From the NCBI GenBank assembly GCA_947494715.1, contig CANLWG010000010.1:62001-126000 (forward strand): 64,000 bases of DNA, written 5' to 3'. This stretch comes from an uncultured Flavobacteriaceae bacterium. Lineage in GTDB: Bacteria; Bacteroidota; Bacteroidia; Flavobacteriales; Flavobacteriaceae. The notes beneath the pieces are model-generated. The model had not been told where the DNA came from and did not search any database. It saw nothing but the letters and a program-made list of their open reading frames with translations. Positions 45,118 to 53,666 of this stretch are shown here, piece by piece. Within the stretch, counting starts at the first letter, position 1; each line of letters begins with the position of its first letter. The translations under genes were made by a program, and so were the position numbers.

Positions 45118-45246
45118 TCAATGATATTTGGGACCACCACAAGCGGCCCATACTTTTTCTATCGCAAAGGATGTTCCATTGTAATCTTCACTTGTGGTTG
45201 ACCAACCAATTTCTGAGCGGTTCCCAAACCATTTGGGCAGCATCAT
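45118..45246 (-). CDS. Doubtful 42-residue ORF overlapping the hydrolase 3' end
   Basis: Starts with two ATG codons inside the hydrolase gene in another frame and runs 70 bases beyond its stop, ending AACGGPKYH before the terminator. No family recognised; the C-terminus looks peptide-like but the overlap with a real gene makes chance likely. Confidence 0.15.
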   Translation of the reverse strand: MMLPKWFGNRSEIGWSTTSEDYNGTSFAIEKVWAACGGPKYH

Positions 45247-46807
45247 CAGCCATGAAAATATCCGCATGGCCATAATCTATTGCGCGCAGCTCATCAGGTT
45301 GTTTGCTTGCAATATGAATACTTACATCTTTGCTTCTTGTAACACTGGTACTGTAAACACCTTGTTCACCAAAACCTCCTGCAGCGCCCAGATAAAGTAT
45401 GGGTATTCTAAGCTCGCCAAGTTGTTCTTCAATAGTTGCCACATTTTCTTCACAGAATTTACTAAATCCTTCTACCGCATTATAAGTTGGTTGATGTGGC
45501 GCTAAAGAAACCAATAATTTAAACCATCTTTCAGTATCGGTGTATAAAAGACCTGTTGGGGTCTGTCCATCAAATTCGCCCCCTAAAAAGTGCCAGTTGG
45601 GCGCTTGAGGTGAAGGACCAGGTAAAGCGGCAGCGACTATTGCAAATTGATAATTTGTAAGGCCCGGTGCAAAGGGAGAATCACCAGTTGGTTCCGATAG
45701 GGCAGCCTCGCCAACCGCTGCAAAAGCAGCTCCATTGCTGGTTTGGTAAACCCCATCCAAATAATTCTCTTCTGCCGCACGACCATTGTTACAAATATTT
45801 CGGCGGTACTCATCGTCCTCAGGGGCATATAGCATAGCCCAATCTGTCGGAATAATTCCCTTAATATCCCTTAGAATCCAATGTTGTTGGGTTTCCTTGA
45901 TCGCAGCTGAATAGGCAAGGTATCCACCGTAGCTAAAACCCAACAAATTCATTCGTCCGAAACCTTGTCTGGTCAATCCCCTTACCAATCGGGCGATGGC
46001 CATCGATTTCATAACATGCCCGGTATCTTTGGTCGTGCCCCAATCTTGAAAAGAAGAAAAGTCCGTGGTTTCCAAAGGTACCATGGTCCAACCCAAGTCT
46101 ATGCCCCAAACATCAATATTTTGCGAGGCCAAAAAATAGGGTGAGGAGTTCTGTTCATCAGGAGTGTCTACTCCTGGGCGAAGAAAAATATCATCAAAGT
46201 CCTGTGATGATCCATGCACCATAAAAACATTGCCAGAAGTCCTTACCGGACGATACCTTCTCGCTTCCCTTACCACGCGATGAATTCGTACAATATCATA
46301 AGGGCCATTGCCCAAACGAACCAAAATTTGATAATGGGCGATGTCACTGGAAAGCATAGACCTTTTTATTTCAAGAATGCGGCAACTCCTCCTGTTTTGA
46401 CTTCTGCCTTTAAATTCAGCCTTATCCAGTTTTTGCTTAGCACTACCATCGGATAGATTCTTGATGATAATTTGTCCTTCATCAAGTTCTGATACGGCCA
46501 GTAGCGCTCCTTCTGTGTTTTCGAGATCTTGGGGTCCACCAGAGCCGTTTTCTTCAAAAAAAACCAAATCTCCCTCGGATACTTGTTGAAGTGCATCATT
46601 TAATTCATTTTGATTCTCTACCAAAACAATGGATTCATAGGATAGGCCTTCAATAAAATTCACCCATTCATCATCATCATCTGATTCTGAGTCGATGGAG
46701 ATATACTCTTGCTCATCGTTTTTATCACAGCCTATAGTCGCTAATAAGATTACACTTAGAAAAGATTTGGCCATAAAATTCCAGAAAAACATGTTTAAAG
46801 TTTTCAT
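45188..46807 (-). CDS. Alpha/beta-hydrolase lipoprotein
   Basis: 539 residues. Lipobox ATIGC follows a membrane signal, then an acidic linker (ESDDDDEW). Residues about 60-170 form an N-terminal region of unknown fold. The alpha/beta-hydrolase core follows, with VFMVHGSSQDF (oxyanion region), the nucleophile elbow GFSYGG (Ser near 291) and a C-terminal IDYGHADIF supplying the likely catalytic His. It is probably an outer-membrane-anchored esterase or peptidase; the substrate is unknown. The AraC-TPR regulator gene lies 165 bases upstream on the same strand and may control it. Confidence 0.78.
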   Translation of the reverse strand: MKTLNMFFWNFMAKSFLSVILLATIGCDKNDEQEYISIDSESDDDDEWVNFIEGLSYESIVLVENQNELNDALQQVSEGDLVFFEENGSGGPQDLENTEGALLAVSELDEGQIIIKNLSDGSAKQKLDKAEFKGRSQNRRSCRILEIKRSMLSSDIAHYQILVRLGNGPYDIVRIHRVVREARRYRPVRTSGNVFMVHGSSQDFDDIFLRPGVDTPDEQNSSPYFLASQNIDVWGIDLGWTMVPLETTDFSSFQDWGTTKDTGHVMKSMAIARLVRGLTRQGFGRMNLLGFSYGGYLAYSAAIKETQQHWILRDIKGIIPTDWAMLYAPEDDEYRRNICNNGRAAEENYLDGVYQTSNGAAFAAVGEAALSEPTGDSPFAPGLTNYQFAIVAAALPGPSPQAPNWHFLGGEFDGQTPTGLLYTDTERWFKLLVSLAPHQPTYNAVEGFSKFCEENVATIEEQLGELRIPILYLGAAGGFGEQGVYSTSVTRSKDVSIHIASKQPDELRAIDYGHADIFMADDAAQMVWEPLRNWLVNHK

Positions 46808-46972
46808 AATTAAAAGATTTTTTGGTCGTTACGACCTGATTAAACATTGAGAATGATTGGCCAATCAAACAGCGAACGCTTATCCCAAAGGTCTAAAAAA
46901 GCGTGTAAGGATAGTTTTGACTATGTAGTGATTTGTTTAAACTTTTAATTCAATTATGTTGAATTCTTCAAA

Positions 46973-48922
46973 TTATGTTGTTGGACCGATAGTTGGAGGT
47001 AAATTTAAATCATCAAGAAACTCTTGAAACCTGAGATCCTTTCTGAAGGAATCGATGCCTGGAAAAACCCTGAGCCAGGGCACATAAACATCTGAAGGTT
47101 TGTAAATCAACCATTTAAAAGCTTTGTTATTTTCACCTAACAAGGCATAAATCACAGTAAGTCCGAACGCGTTTCTGGATGACATTTGCACTTTCTCAAG
47201 CTGGGCGGCAACGTTAAGGGCTTTATCCCTGGCTCCTGTTCTAGCATAGGCCGTACCCAAAGCCCATAAGGAAGCCGGGTTGAATTTAATGGCCTTTTGA
47301 TAAGCGTCCATGCCTTTCCTGTGCTGGCCTTTAGCAATATAGATATCGCCCAAGGTTTTCCAAGCAGGGGCAAACTCCTTATCAATTTGCAATGCCTCTT
47401 CCACTTCCTTAATTGCCATATCGTTATTGCCCATCCAGTAGTAGAGCATTCCCATATCGGAACTGATCAATGGGGCCAAAGGATCTAATTGTTTTGCCAA
47501 TTGATGTTCATGAATAGCTTCTTCCCATTTTCCCAAAAGAATCAAATACCAAGCCCGGTGATAATGATTGTAGGGTAAGTTAGGGTTCAATTGCTCGGCA
47601 GTTGCGAATGAACGTTCTGCAGCTTTCCAATTCCGTTCGTAATATAATTGGATCATGGCCAAAGCGGAATGAGCCTTTGCGGATTTAGAATTCAGCTCCA
47701 AAGCTTTTAATGCAGCGGCCTTACCTCTGTGCCAAGGCGAATTCATCGGATCCGGCCCATGTCCCAGAAGCGCATAACCTTCTGCCAATCCGGCATAGGC
47801 GATGGGGTCGGCTGGGTCAATTTCTACCGCTTGATGCAAGTATTCAAGCCCCTTGGTAAAATCTTCCGCGTTGGATTTGGAGAGATAGTACATGCCCCTG
47901 AGATAGGCTTTATAGGTCTCGGGGTTAGTTGTTTGGTGTGAAAGCAGTCGCTCTTTGTTATCTTTGGTCAAGCTAATTTCGATAGAATTCGCTATGTCTT
48001 CAATAACGGTACTTTGTAAGGAAAGAATTTCATTTGTACTTCGATGATAATCCTCTGCCCATATATGCTTCTCCTCTGGATAGACATCTATCAACTGCAA
48101 TTGCAATCTGAGACTATCGCCACTATAAATGACAGAACCCTCAATAATGGCATCGACTTCAAGCTCTTTTGCGATGTCTTTCATTAATCCACCTTGGTTT
48201 TTGTACTGCAGGGTGGATATTCTTGAAATTACCCTTAGTCCTTTGATGGTACCCAGTTCACCTATCAACGCATCGTGAATACCGGCCGTTAGATACTCCT
48301 GTTCCATGTTGTCGGATAAATGATCCAATGGAAGAATTGCAATCGATTTTGGTTCTTTCAATAAAGTTGTTGTCCGATTTGACTGTTTAACAGTTAGGGA
48401 CACTAGAAGAAATACTGCGACCAGTGTGGCAATCATCAACAATTGTAGCGTGCTGGAGAGCTTTTTCTTGACGTTGCCCCCTTCTTTTTCTGCATGCGCT
48501 TTTTTGCCGGATAACGAATTATTTTCTTTTGGGATTGTGGGCGCTTCTACCAAACCATCCTCTTTAGAATAGCTATGGTGTTTTACCTTGCCAGGAGAAT
48601 ATCCATAGTGGTTGTGAAAACAAGTATTGAAATAGGAAGTGCTGCTAAAACCCACTCTGTAGGCAATCTCAGAAACAGAGGCTTCATCATTCTTGAGCAT
48701 TTTCATTGCTTCATTGAGCCTTATTTCCCGAATAAACTGGCTTATGGACTGTCCTTTTATTCTTTTTAGCTTTCGGTGTAACTGTGAACGGCTTATTCCA
48801 TATGTGAAGGCCAGAGTTTGGACATTAAAATCTTCGTCGTCCAAATTCTCCAGGACAATTGCTCTAAGTTTTCGGATTAAAACTTGATCCTGACCAAGAT
48901 TTTCATCTCCAAGCTTTTCCAT
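46973..48922 (-). CDS. Membrane-bound AraC-type regulator with TolB-like and TPR domains
   Basis: 649 residues from the ATG at 48922 (a GTG 9 bases upstream is less likely). Residues about 12-110 are an AraC-type double helix-turn-helix, with ISRSQLHRKLKRIKG and VSEIAYRVGFSSTSYFN. One membrane helix lies at about 160-182. A segment beginning KSIAILPLDHLSDN and reading VDAIIEGSVIYSGDSLRLQ is the TolB/FlgO-type domain seen in CadC- and adenylate cyclase-like regulators. The remainder (about 320-620) is TPR repeats. The DNA-binding part would be cytoplasmic and the repeats periplasmic. The signal and targets are unknown; the downstream hydrolase lipoprotein is the first candidate. Confidence 0.85.
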   Translation of the reverse strand: MEKLGDENLGQDQVLIRKLRAIVLENLDDEDFNVQTLAFTYGISRSQLHRKLKRIKGQSISQFIREIRLNEAMKMLKNDEASVSEIAYRVGFSSTSYFNTCFHNHYGYSPGKVKHHSYSKEDGLVEAPTIPKENNSLSGKKAHAEKEGGNVKKKLSSTLQLLMIATLVAVFLLVSLTVKQSNRTTTLLKEPKSIAILPLDHLSDNMEQEYLTAGIHDALIGELGTIKGLRVISRISTLQYKNQGGLMKDIAKELEVDAIIEGSVIYSGDSLRLQLQLIDVYPEEKHIWAEDYHRSTNEILSLQSTVIEDIANSIEISLTKDNKERLLSHQTTNPETYKAYLRGMYYLSKSNAEDFTKGLEYLHQAVEIDPADPIAYAGLAEGYALLGHGPDPMNSPWHRGKAAALKALELNSKSAKAHSALAMIQLYYERNWKAAERSFATAEQLNPNLPYNHYHRAWYLILLGKWEEAIHEHQLAKQLDPLAPLISSDMGMLYYWMGNNDMAIKEVEEALQIDKEFAPAWKTLGDIYIAKGQHRKGMDAYQKAIKFNPASLWALGTAYARTGARDKALNVAAQLEKVQMSSRNAFGLTVIYALLGENNKAFKWLIYKPSDVYVPWLRVFPGIDSFRKDLRFQEFLDDLNLPPTIGPTT

Positions 48923-49446
48923 TAAAATCACAGGTTAATCAGGGGGAGAACCTTTTAAAGGTACTAAAATTTGGCAACTAAGATCGGCTCAACTACCACC
49001 AAAATAAATACATCGATTTGGCCATGATTCCCAAATCTTTTTAATTCATTCATTTTATATGTGGTTATGTTAAACAGTACTTAATAATTGTATAGTTACT
49101 GTTTTATTGGTGCAACCCTATAGGTTAGAAAAACATCTTCAATACTTCCTATTATTGGAGAGTATAGCAAATGTTTTTCCTATTCCAGATACTCCTTTTA
49201 TATTTTAGTTTATAACAAATCGAATTAGAAGGAAATGTAGACAATACCTTAAAACGGCCACTTTACAGAGCCGATGGAAGAAAAATGGAAAGTCTCATAA
49301 AACCCTCATTTTATAACACTTTAATCTCTTTCGAATTCATTTTAAATATCGGCTTTTCTTCATTTAACATAAAGTAATTTAAATCTACTTTTGTTGGATT
49401 CCTTTAGTGATCCAATGCAGGGGAAAGTTTTTAACTAAAGGCAAAA
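48923..49446. other. 524-base A/T-rich intergenic region
   Basis: No open frame with coding character was found. It is the upstream region of the AraC-TPR gene (leftward) and downstream of the serine hydrolase fusion. Apart from the inverted repeat at 49072-49104 I see no recognisable promoter pair, repeat or RNA gene. Confidence 0.5.
49072..49104. promoter_or_regulatory. Inverted repeat upstream of the AraC-TPR gene
   Basis: AAACAGTA (49072-49079) and TACTGTTT (49097-49104) are exact inverted repeats with a 17-base spacer, about 150 bases upstream of the AraC-TPR start. Spacing of 25 bases between half-sites suits a dimeric regulator. Function inferred. Confidence 0.35.
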
Positions 49447-51225
49447 CTATTGTTCTTCATAAAAGGGGATATAATTTTCCCATTCCCAGGGAGTATATAC
49501 ATCACCAATAGTTATTTCCAACAATTCTTTAAAAATACTTTCTGCGTTGTCGCTATTGGAGATAAGCAACACCCCTATATTTTGTTCAGGATATAGAATA
49601 GAATAATGCTGAAAACCTTCGCCGTGACCTTCTTTAAAAACTCCTTTTCCGTAAGGCGTTTTACGTATCAACCCCCACGCCATACCATAATTTAAGCCAA
49701 TTCTTTCATTTTCAGCGGTAGTTTCGAGGGATTGTGGACCAAATTGTTTTTTTGATTTGATTTCAACATTGGGAGAAAACATCATCTGGGTTATTGGAGA
49801 ATTTTGAGACTCTAGAGCAAGTATGTGCTCTAAAAATATTGAATAATCTACTGTGGTAGTTTCCATAGAACCTGCGGCACCCGCTTCATCTTCGATATCT
49901 TTGGGAATAGTTTTTTGTTCAATGGTATGCCCGAGAACGTATCTCCCTTCAAAATGTGGTTGCCATACATAACTGGTCATATCCATTTCTAAAGGGTCAA
50001 AAACAATTTCTCTGGCTAATTTCTCCAAGCCTTTGCCCATAATTTTTTGAATCACTATTTGGAGCAAACGAATTCCTTCTCCCGAATAACTGTATCGAGT
50101 TCCCGGGTCGAAATAAATCTGAATTTTTCCCTCTCGATTAAATTCCCCTATTCTACTCATCCATCTCCAGTTTGGAAGGCCTGTAGTATGCGAGAGACAC
50201 ATTCTAGCTGTTATACTTTCATATCTTTTATCACCTTTAAGATTCTTGAAACCCCTCCATTCCTTTTCAAAATATAGCTCTGGAATAGGCATGTCTAAGT
50301 AACTTTGTAAGGGCTTGTCCAAATCAATGATTCCATCTTTTACAAGATGTGCTACCAAATACCCGAAAACAGACTTACTCAAAGAGGCACCATAAAAAAC
50401 CTGATTCGCCTGAAGACTATCTTTTTTGTCATGATTAGCGTAACCGAACGCCTTTTGATAGGTGAGGGTATCTTGGTTGAAAATAGAAACTGTAATTCCG
50501 GTAACATTTGCCGTATCAACAAGTTTTTGAATTTTTTGATTCAATTCTCGCGTTGTAATCTTCGAGTCGTCAAGACGGGTAATCACTTTGGCGTTTTGTG
50601 ATGTACAGTTTGTTAATACCATAAGCGTAAATAATAGTAGAGTTGACTTTACAGCGTTTTTTCCTTTACTCTTCAAAAAGGGTAGTGATAGCGGATAATA
50701 ACATTTGTAACTTTTTATGGCGTATATAATATTGGCCAAAATAATTAAAACGCAGAGTGGAATGACCGAGATAAATATTATAAAACCCCATTTTTCGATG
50801 GTCAATAAGGCTATAAATGAAAACACATATAGTATAAGCACGGTAATATGAAAATTGACCACTTTGGCGCCATGTCTATCGTAAAGGGAGTTGTCTTCCC
50901 TTTTGTGTATCCAAAGAAATAGCGGAAAAAGTACATTGCAAAACGGAAGTACGAACCCCAGCAAGGGTGTACCATGTAAAAGCAATAACCACTTTTTTTG
51001 AATGGCTTCTTCTTTAGGATTTTCCAGGTTTAACAAATCGTCTACATTAATGTCAAGCGCGATGGCCAGCAATTTTACAGTTTGTAAGTGCGGATTGACA
51101 TCGCCCTTCTCTATACGTTGAATGGTGCGTACGGTTACCTCCGTTCTAGTCGATAGTTCTTCTTGGGTATACCCTTTGAGCTTTCTTTGGTAGATTAGAT
51201 TTTTTCCTATTGAATGATTCTCCAT
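49447..51225 (-). CDS. XRE helix-turn-helix, DUF4870 and serine hydrolase fusion
   Basis: 592 residues from the ATG at 51225. Residues about 8-65 are a Cro/C1-type helix-turn-helix (YTQEELSTRTEVTVRTIQRI). Residues about 78-175 form four membrane helices of DUF4870 type. A second signal-like segment with lipobox MVLTNC follows (Cys about 207). The remainder is a beta-lactamase/penicillin-binding-type serine hydrolase, with nucleophile motif SLSK (Ser about 281, Lys about 284), RYSYSGEG and GHGEG. HTH-DUF4870 proteins and serine hydrolase lipoproteins are each common; the joined form is unusual. A TTG at 50676 could start the lipoprotein alone. Confidence 0.85.
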   Translation of the reverse strand: MENHSIGKNLIYQRKLKGYTQEELSTRTEVTVRTIQRIEKGDVNPHLQTVKLLAIALDINVDDLLNLENPKEEAIQKKWLLLLHGTPLLGFVLPFCNVLFPLFLWIHKREDNSLYDRHGAKVVNFHITVLILYVFSFIALLTIEKWGFIIFISVIPLCVLIILANIIYAIKSYKCYYPLSLPFLKSKGKNAVKSTLLLFTLMVLTNCTSQNAKVITRLDDSKITTRELNQKIQKLVDTANVTGITVSIFNQDTLTYQKAFGYANHDKKDSLQANQVFYGASLSKSVFGYLVAHLVKDGIIDLDKPLQSYLDMPIPELYFEKEWRGFKNLKGDKRYESITARMCLSHTTGLPNWRWMSRIGEFNREGKIQIYFDPGTRYSYSGEGIRLLQIVIQKIMGKGLEKLAREIVFDPLEMDMTSYVWQPHFEGRYVLGHTIEQKTIPKDIEDEAGAAGSMETTTVDYSIFLEHILALESQNSPITQMMFSPNVEIKSKKQFGPQSLETTAENERIGLNYGMAWGLIRKTPYGKGVFKEGHGEGFQHYSILYPEQNIGVLLISNSDNAESIFKELLEITIGDVYTPWEWENYIPFYEEQ

Positions 51226-51705
51226 TGAAATGAAATTTTGCTGGTACAAATCTATCGATATCGCTTGGTAATCTTTACGACACATAGGTGTCATCTAGGT
51301 GTCATTTGTCTTGAATCGACCTTTTTACAGGGGTATTGAACAAATTTGGTTGAAAGTTGGATCAAGAGCTTTAAAATATTGAAGATGGCATCCTTTTGGA
51401 ATTTACAGTCCTATGAAACGGCCATTTTAAAGGACTCTTTTGTATTGGCGAAAAAGCTTTCCTTGATGTCCAATTTGTGGTCGCTTTTAGTGGTCTAGCT
51501 AATTCACCTTTTATGGACGCTCCTAGGACAAATAAATCATCCACAACTAACAATCCGATGAGTACTTCGTTAGGTCAATCTGAAATTGAATATGACCAGA
51601 ACTGTGGCTTAATAATCACCCTACATTACGAAAGGATTCATTGGACATCTACTACAATTTAACAATCTAATTGAGGTAAGGAACAGCTAGGTTTTGAAAT
51701 AGTAC
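51226..51705. other. 480-base intergenic region between moeA and the fusion gene
   Basis: Upstream region of the fusion gene and downstream of moeA. It holds a candidate promoter and direct repeat at 51247-51305. Short open frames (51371-51553 leftward, 51477-51662 rightward, and 37 codons from 51385) have no recognisable family or start context; I do not call them genes. Confidence 0.45.
51247..51305 (-). promoter_or_regulatory. -7 box and direct repeats upstream of the XRE fusion
   Basis: On the minus strand TAGATTTG (51254-51247) fits TAnnTTTG, 22 bases before the ATG. TAGGTGTCAT is repeated on the plus strand at 51285-51294 and 51296-51305, exactly 11 bases apart, one helix turn. It is a candidate autoregulatory operator for the XRE domain. 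Confidence 0.4.
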
Positions 51706-52893
51706 CTAAGCTGGGATATAAGAAACCAACTCGCCTTTTGGATATTCTCCATTCCTGGGTCTCAAACAAATAAATCCATCTGATTTGGAGAGACTGGCCA
51801 AATCCCCGGAACCCCCATCTTTGATAGGTTTGGCGAATAGCTTTCCCTTTTCAGCATAGGTTTTAACCTGAACGAAACGGGTCAATGGTAAATCATTAAG
51901 AATAGGTTGGTCCAAAATCACTTCTTTTTTTGGATAATGTAATCCCAAACTTTGGTACAACCAGGGTACAAAATATACATGGTAATTGGCAAAGGTGGAC
52001 ACTGGATTTCCAGGGAATGAAAATACAAGAGTGTTGTAATCTTTTTGCATTCCAAACCAAAATGGTTTTCCTGGCCGCTGAGCTACGCGGTGAAATACTT
52101 TTTCAACACCCAAGGACTCCATAACCTCTGGAATAAAATCGAACTTTCCCTTTGATACTCCACCACTCAGTAGGATTACATCATTTTCTTGTAATACCCT
52201 GGCAATATTTTCTTGTATCACCTTTTTATCATCCGTTAAATGCAAAAGCTCCGGTACTATATTTTCCTTGGACAAAGCGGCATACAATGATAAGGTATTC
52301 GACTTTCGAATCTGATGGGGAAGCGGGATTTCCGAAACATTTACCAATTCATTGCCGGTGGAAATAACACAAACTTTCGGTAGCTTTTTTACGAATACCG
52401 AGGATTTTCCAACCGTGGCCAAAATTCCTATTTCAGCTGCCGTAATTAGACTATCAGTTTGCAGCAAAACCTTCCCGGTAATCGCATCACTTCCTTTTTT
52501 ATGGATATTCAGTCCCTTTTTGGGAATGGATTTTATAGTGGCACTTCCATTTTCAAGGGTTACTTGTTCGTACATGATAACGGTATCCGCATTTTGAGGA
52601 ACAACTGCCCCTGTCATGATTTCAAAACAATAATCTGCTGAACTCAATGTTTGTTGCGGCATGCCTGCGCTCAATACCCCTTCAACTTGAAAAGTAGACT
52701 TCCCTTTTTCAATAGCCGAAAAATGTATGGCTATTCCATCCTTGCTCGAACGGTCAAAAGGAGGGAAATCCCGATCGGCCAGAACAGGTTCAGCCAAAAC
52801 GCGGCCGGTGCTTTCCAGTAAGTCCACGGTCTGTATTCCCCAATCTTGGGTATGTTGCATTACTTTTTCAAAAGCTTCGTCAAATGAAATCAT
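51706..52893 (-). CDS. moeA: Molybdopterin molybdenumtransferase MoeA
   Basis: Inserts molybdate into adenylylated molybdopterin. 395 residues with the MoeA layout: N-terminal FPPFDRSSKDGIAI, EIMTGAVVPQNADTVIMYEQ and the MPT-binding SGGVSKGKFDF, then the C-terminal beta-barrel domain. Last gene of the leftward cofactor cluster, sharing an ATGA overlap with the TauE-type gene. Confidence 0.94.
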   Translation of the reverse strand: MISFDEAFEKVMQHTQDWGIQTVDLLESTGRVLAEPVLADRDFPPFDRSSKDGIAIHFSAIEKGKSTFQVEGVLSAGMPQQTLSSADYCFEIMTGAVVPQNADTVIMYEQVTLENGSATIKSIPKKGLNIHKKGSDAITGKVLLQTDSLITAAEIGILATVGKSSVFVKKLPKVCVISTGNELVNVSEIPLPHQIRKSNTLSLYAALSKENIVPELLHLTDDKKVIQENIARVLQENDVILLSGGVSKGKFDFIPEVMESLGVEKVFHRVAQRPGKPFWFGMQKDYNTLVFSFPGNPVSTFANYHVYFVPWLYQSLGLHYPKKEVILDQPILNDLPLTRFVQVKTYAEKGKLFAKPIKDGGSGDLASLSKSDGFICLRPRNGEYPKGELVSYIPA

Positions 52894-53666
52894 ATCAGTT
52901 CCAACCCATTTTTTAGCAACACCCTAATTCCAACAATGAAAACCAAAAGTGCCGTAACCCGCTTTATTCCTTTAGCTGACATCTTTTTTAAACTTATCCG
53001 AATACCCAACTGTCCCCCTAAAAGTACGGTCCCTGCTAGAATCAAGGTCTCCTTCCAGGGAAGTTCCAAGGTGTGGGCCACTACGAGTCCGCCTATCCCA
53101 GAAATTGAATTCACCAAAATAAAAAAACTGGCCAAAGCAGCAATTTTTATAGGAGCATCCCAACGCATGTGATTGAGCACAGGTGCCAAGAAAATACCTC
53201 CTCCAATACCCACCAAACCAGATAAAAATCCGATGGTTCCGCCAATAATATAATCCAAATGCTCAGGATACTTTCTAATTCTATCTTTATCGGATACAAT
53301 GGTGTAGGTTTGCCAGGCCAAAAATATAGCGGAAACAATCAGTGAACATCCTAAAATTATAAAAAACACCTGTTCTTTTAACCGAAAGGAGGCTCCCAAA
53401 AAGGCCATGGGAATGCTGGTGATCACAAAAGGAATAAACTTTTTTAAACGGATGTGTCCATTTTTAAAATAGAGATAGGTACTTCCCGATACTACTACCA
53501 GGTTGCAAACGAGGGCAATGGAACGAATAGCAAAGAAACTAACAAAAAAAAGGGTTAACAATGCCAAATAGCTAGACCCACCTCCAAATCCAACGGAGGA
53601 ATACAAGGTGGCTACCACAAAAAAACCCAAGCAAAGCAGTACTAAGCTCTCAGTACTTAGCAACAT
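52890..53666 (-). CDS. TauE/SafE-family membrane transporter
   Basis: 258 residues with about eight membrane helices. The duplicated family motifs SSVGFGGGSSYLALL (near residue 25) and LVGIGGGIFLAPVL (near residue 155) mark TauE/SafE permeases, which move sulfite, sulfonates or other small organic anions. It overlaps moeB by 17 bases and moeA by 4, so it is embedded in the cofactor operon. A role in sulfur or molybdate handling is possible; the substrate is not known. Confidence 0.88.
   Translation of the reverse strand: MLLSTESLVLLCLGFFVVATLYSSVGFGGGSSYLALLTLFFVSFFAIRSIALVCNLVVVSGSTYLYFKNGHIRLKKFIPFVITSIPMAFLGASFRLKEQVFFIILGCSLIVSAIFLAWQTYTIVSDKDRIRKYPEHLDYIIGGTIGFLSGLVGIGGGIFLAPVLNHMRWDAPIKIAALASFFILVNSISGIGGLVVAHTLELPWKETLILAGTVLLGGQLGIRISLKKMSAKGIKRVTALLVFIVGIRVLLKNGLELI

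Noticed and set aside
51371-51662. Opposing 60-codon frames in the moeA-fusion gap
   Set aside because: No recognisable family, unusual composition, and each strand mirrors the other; treated as noncoding.
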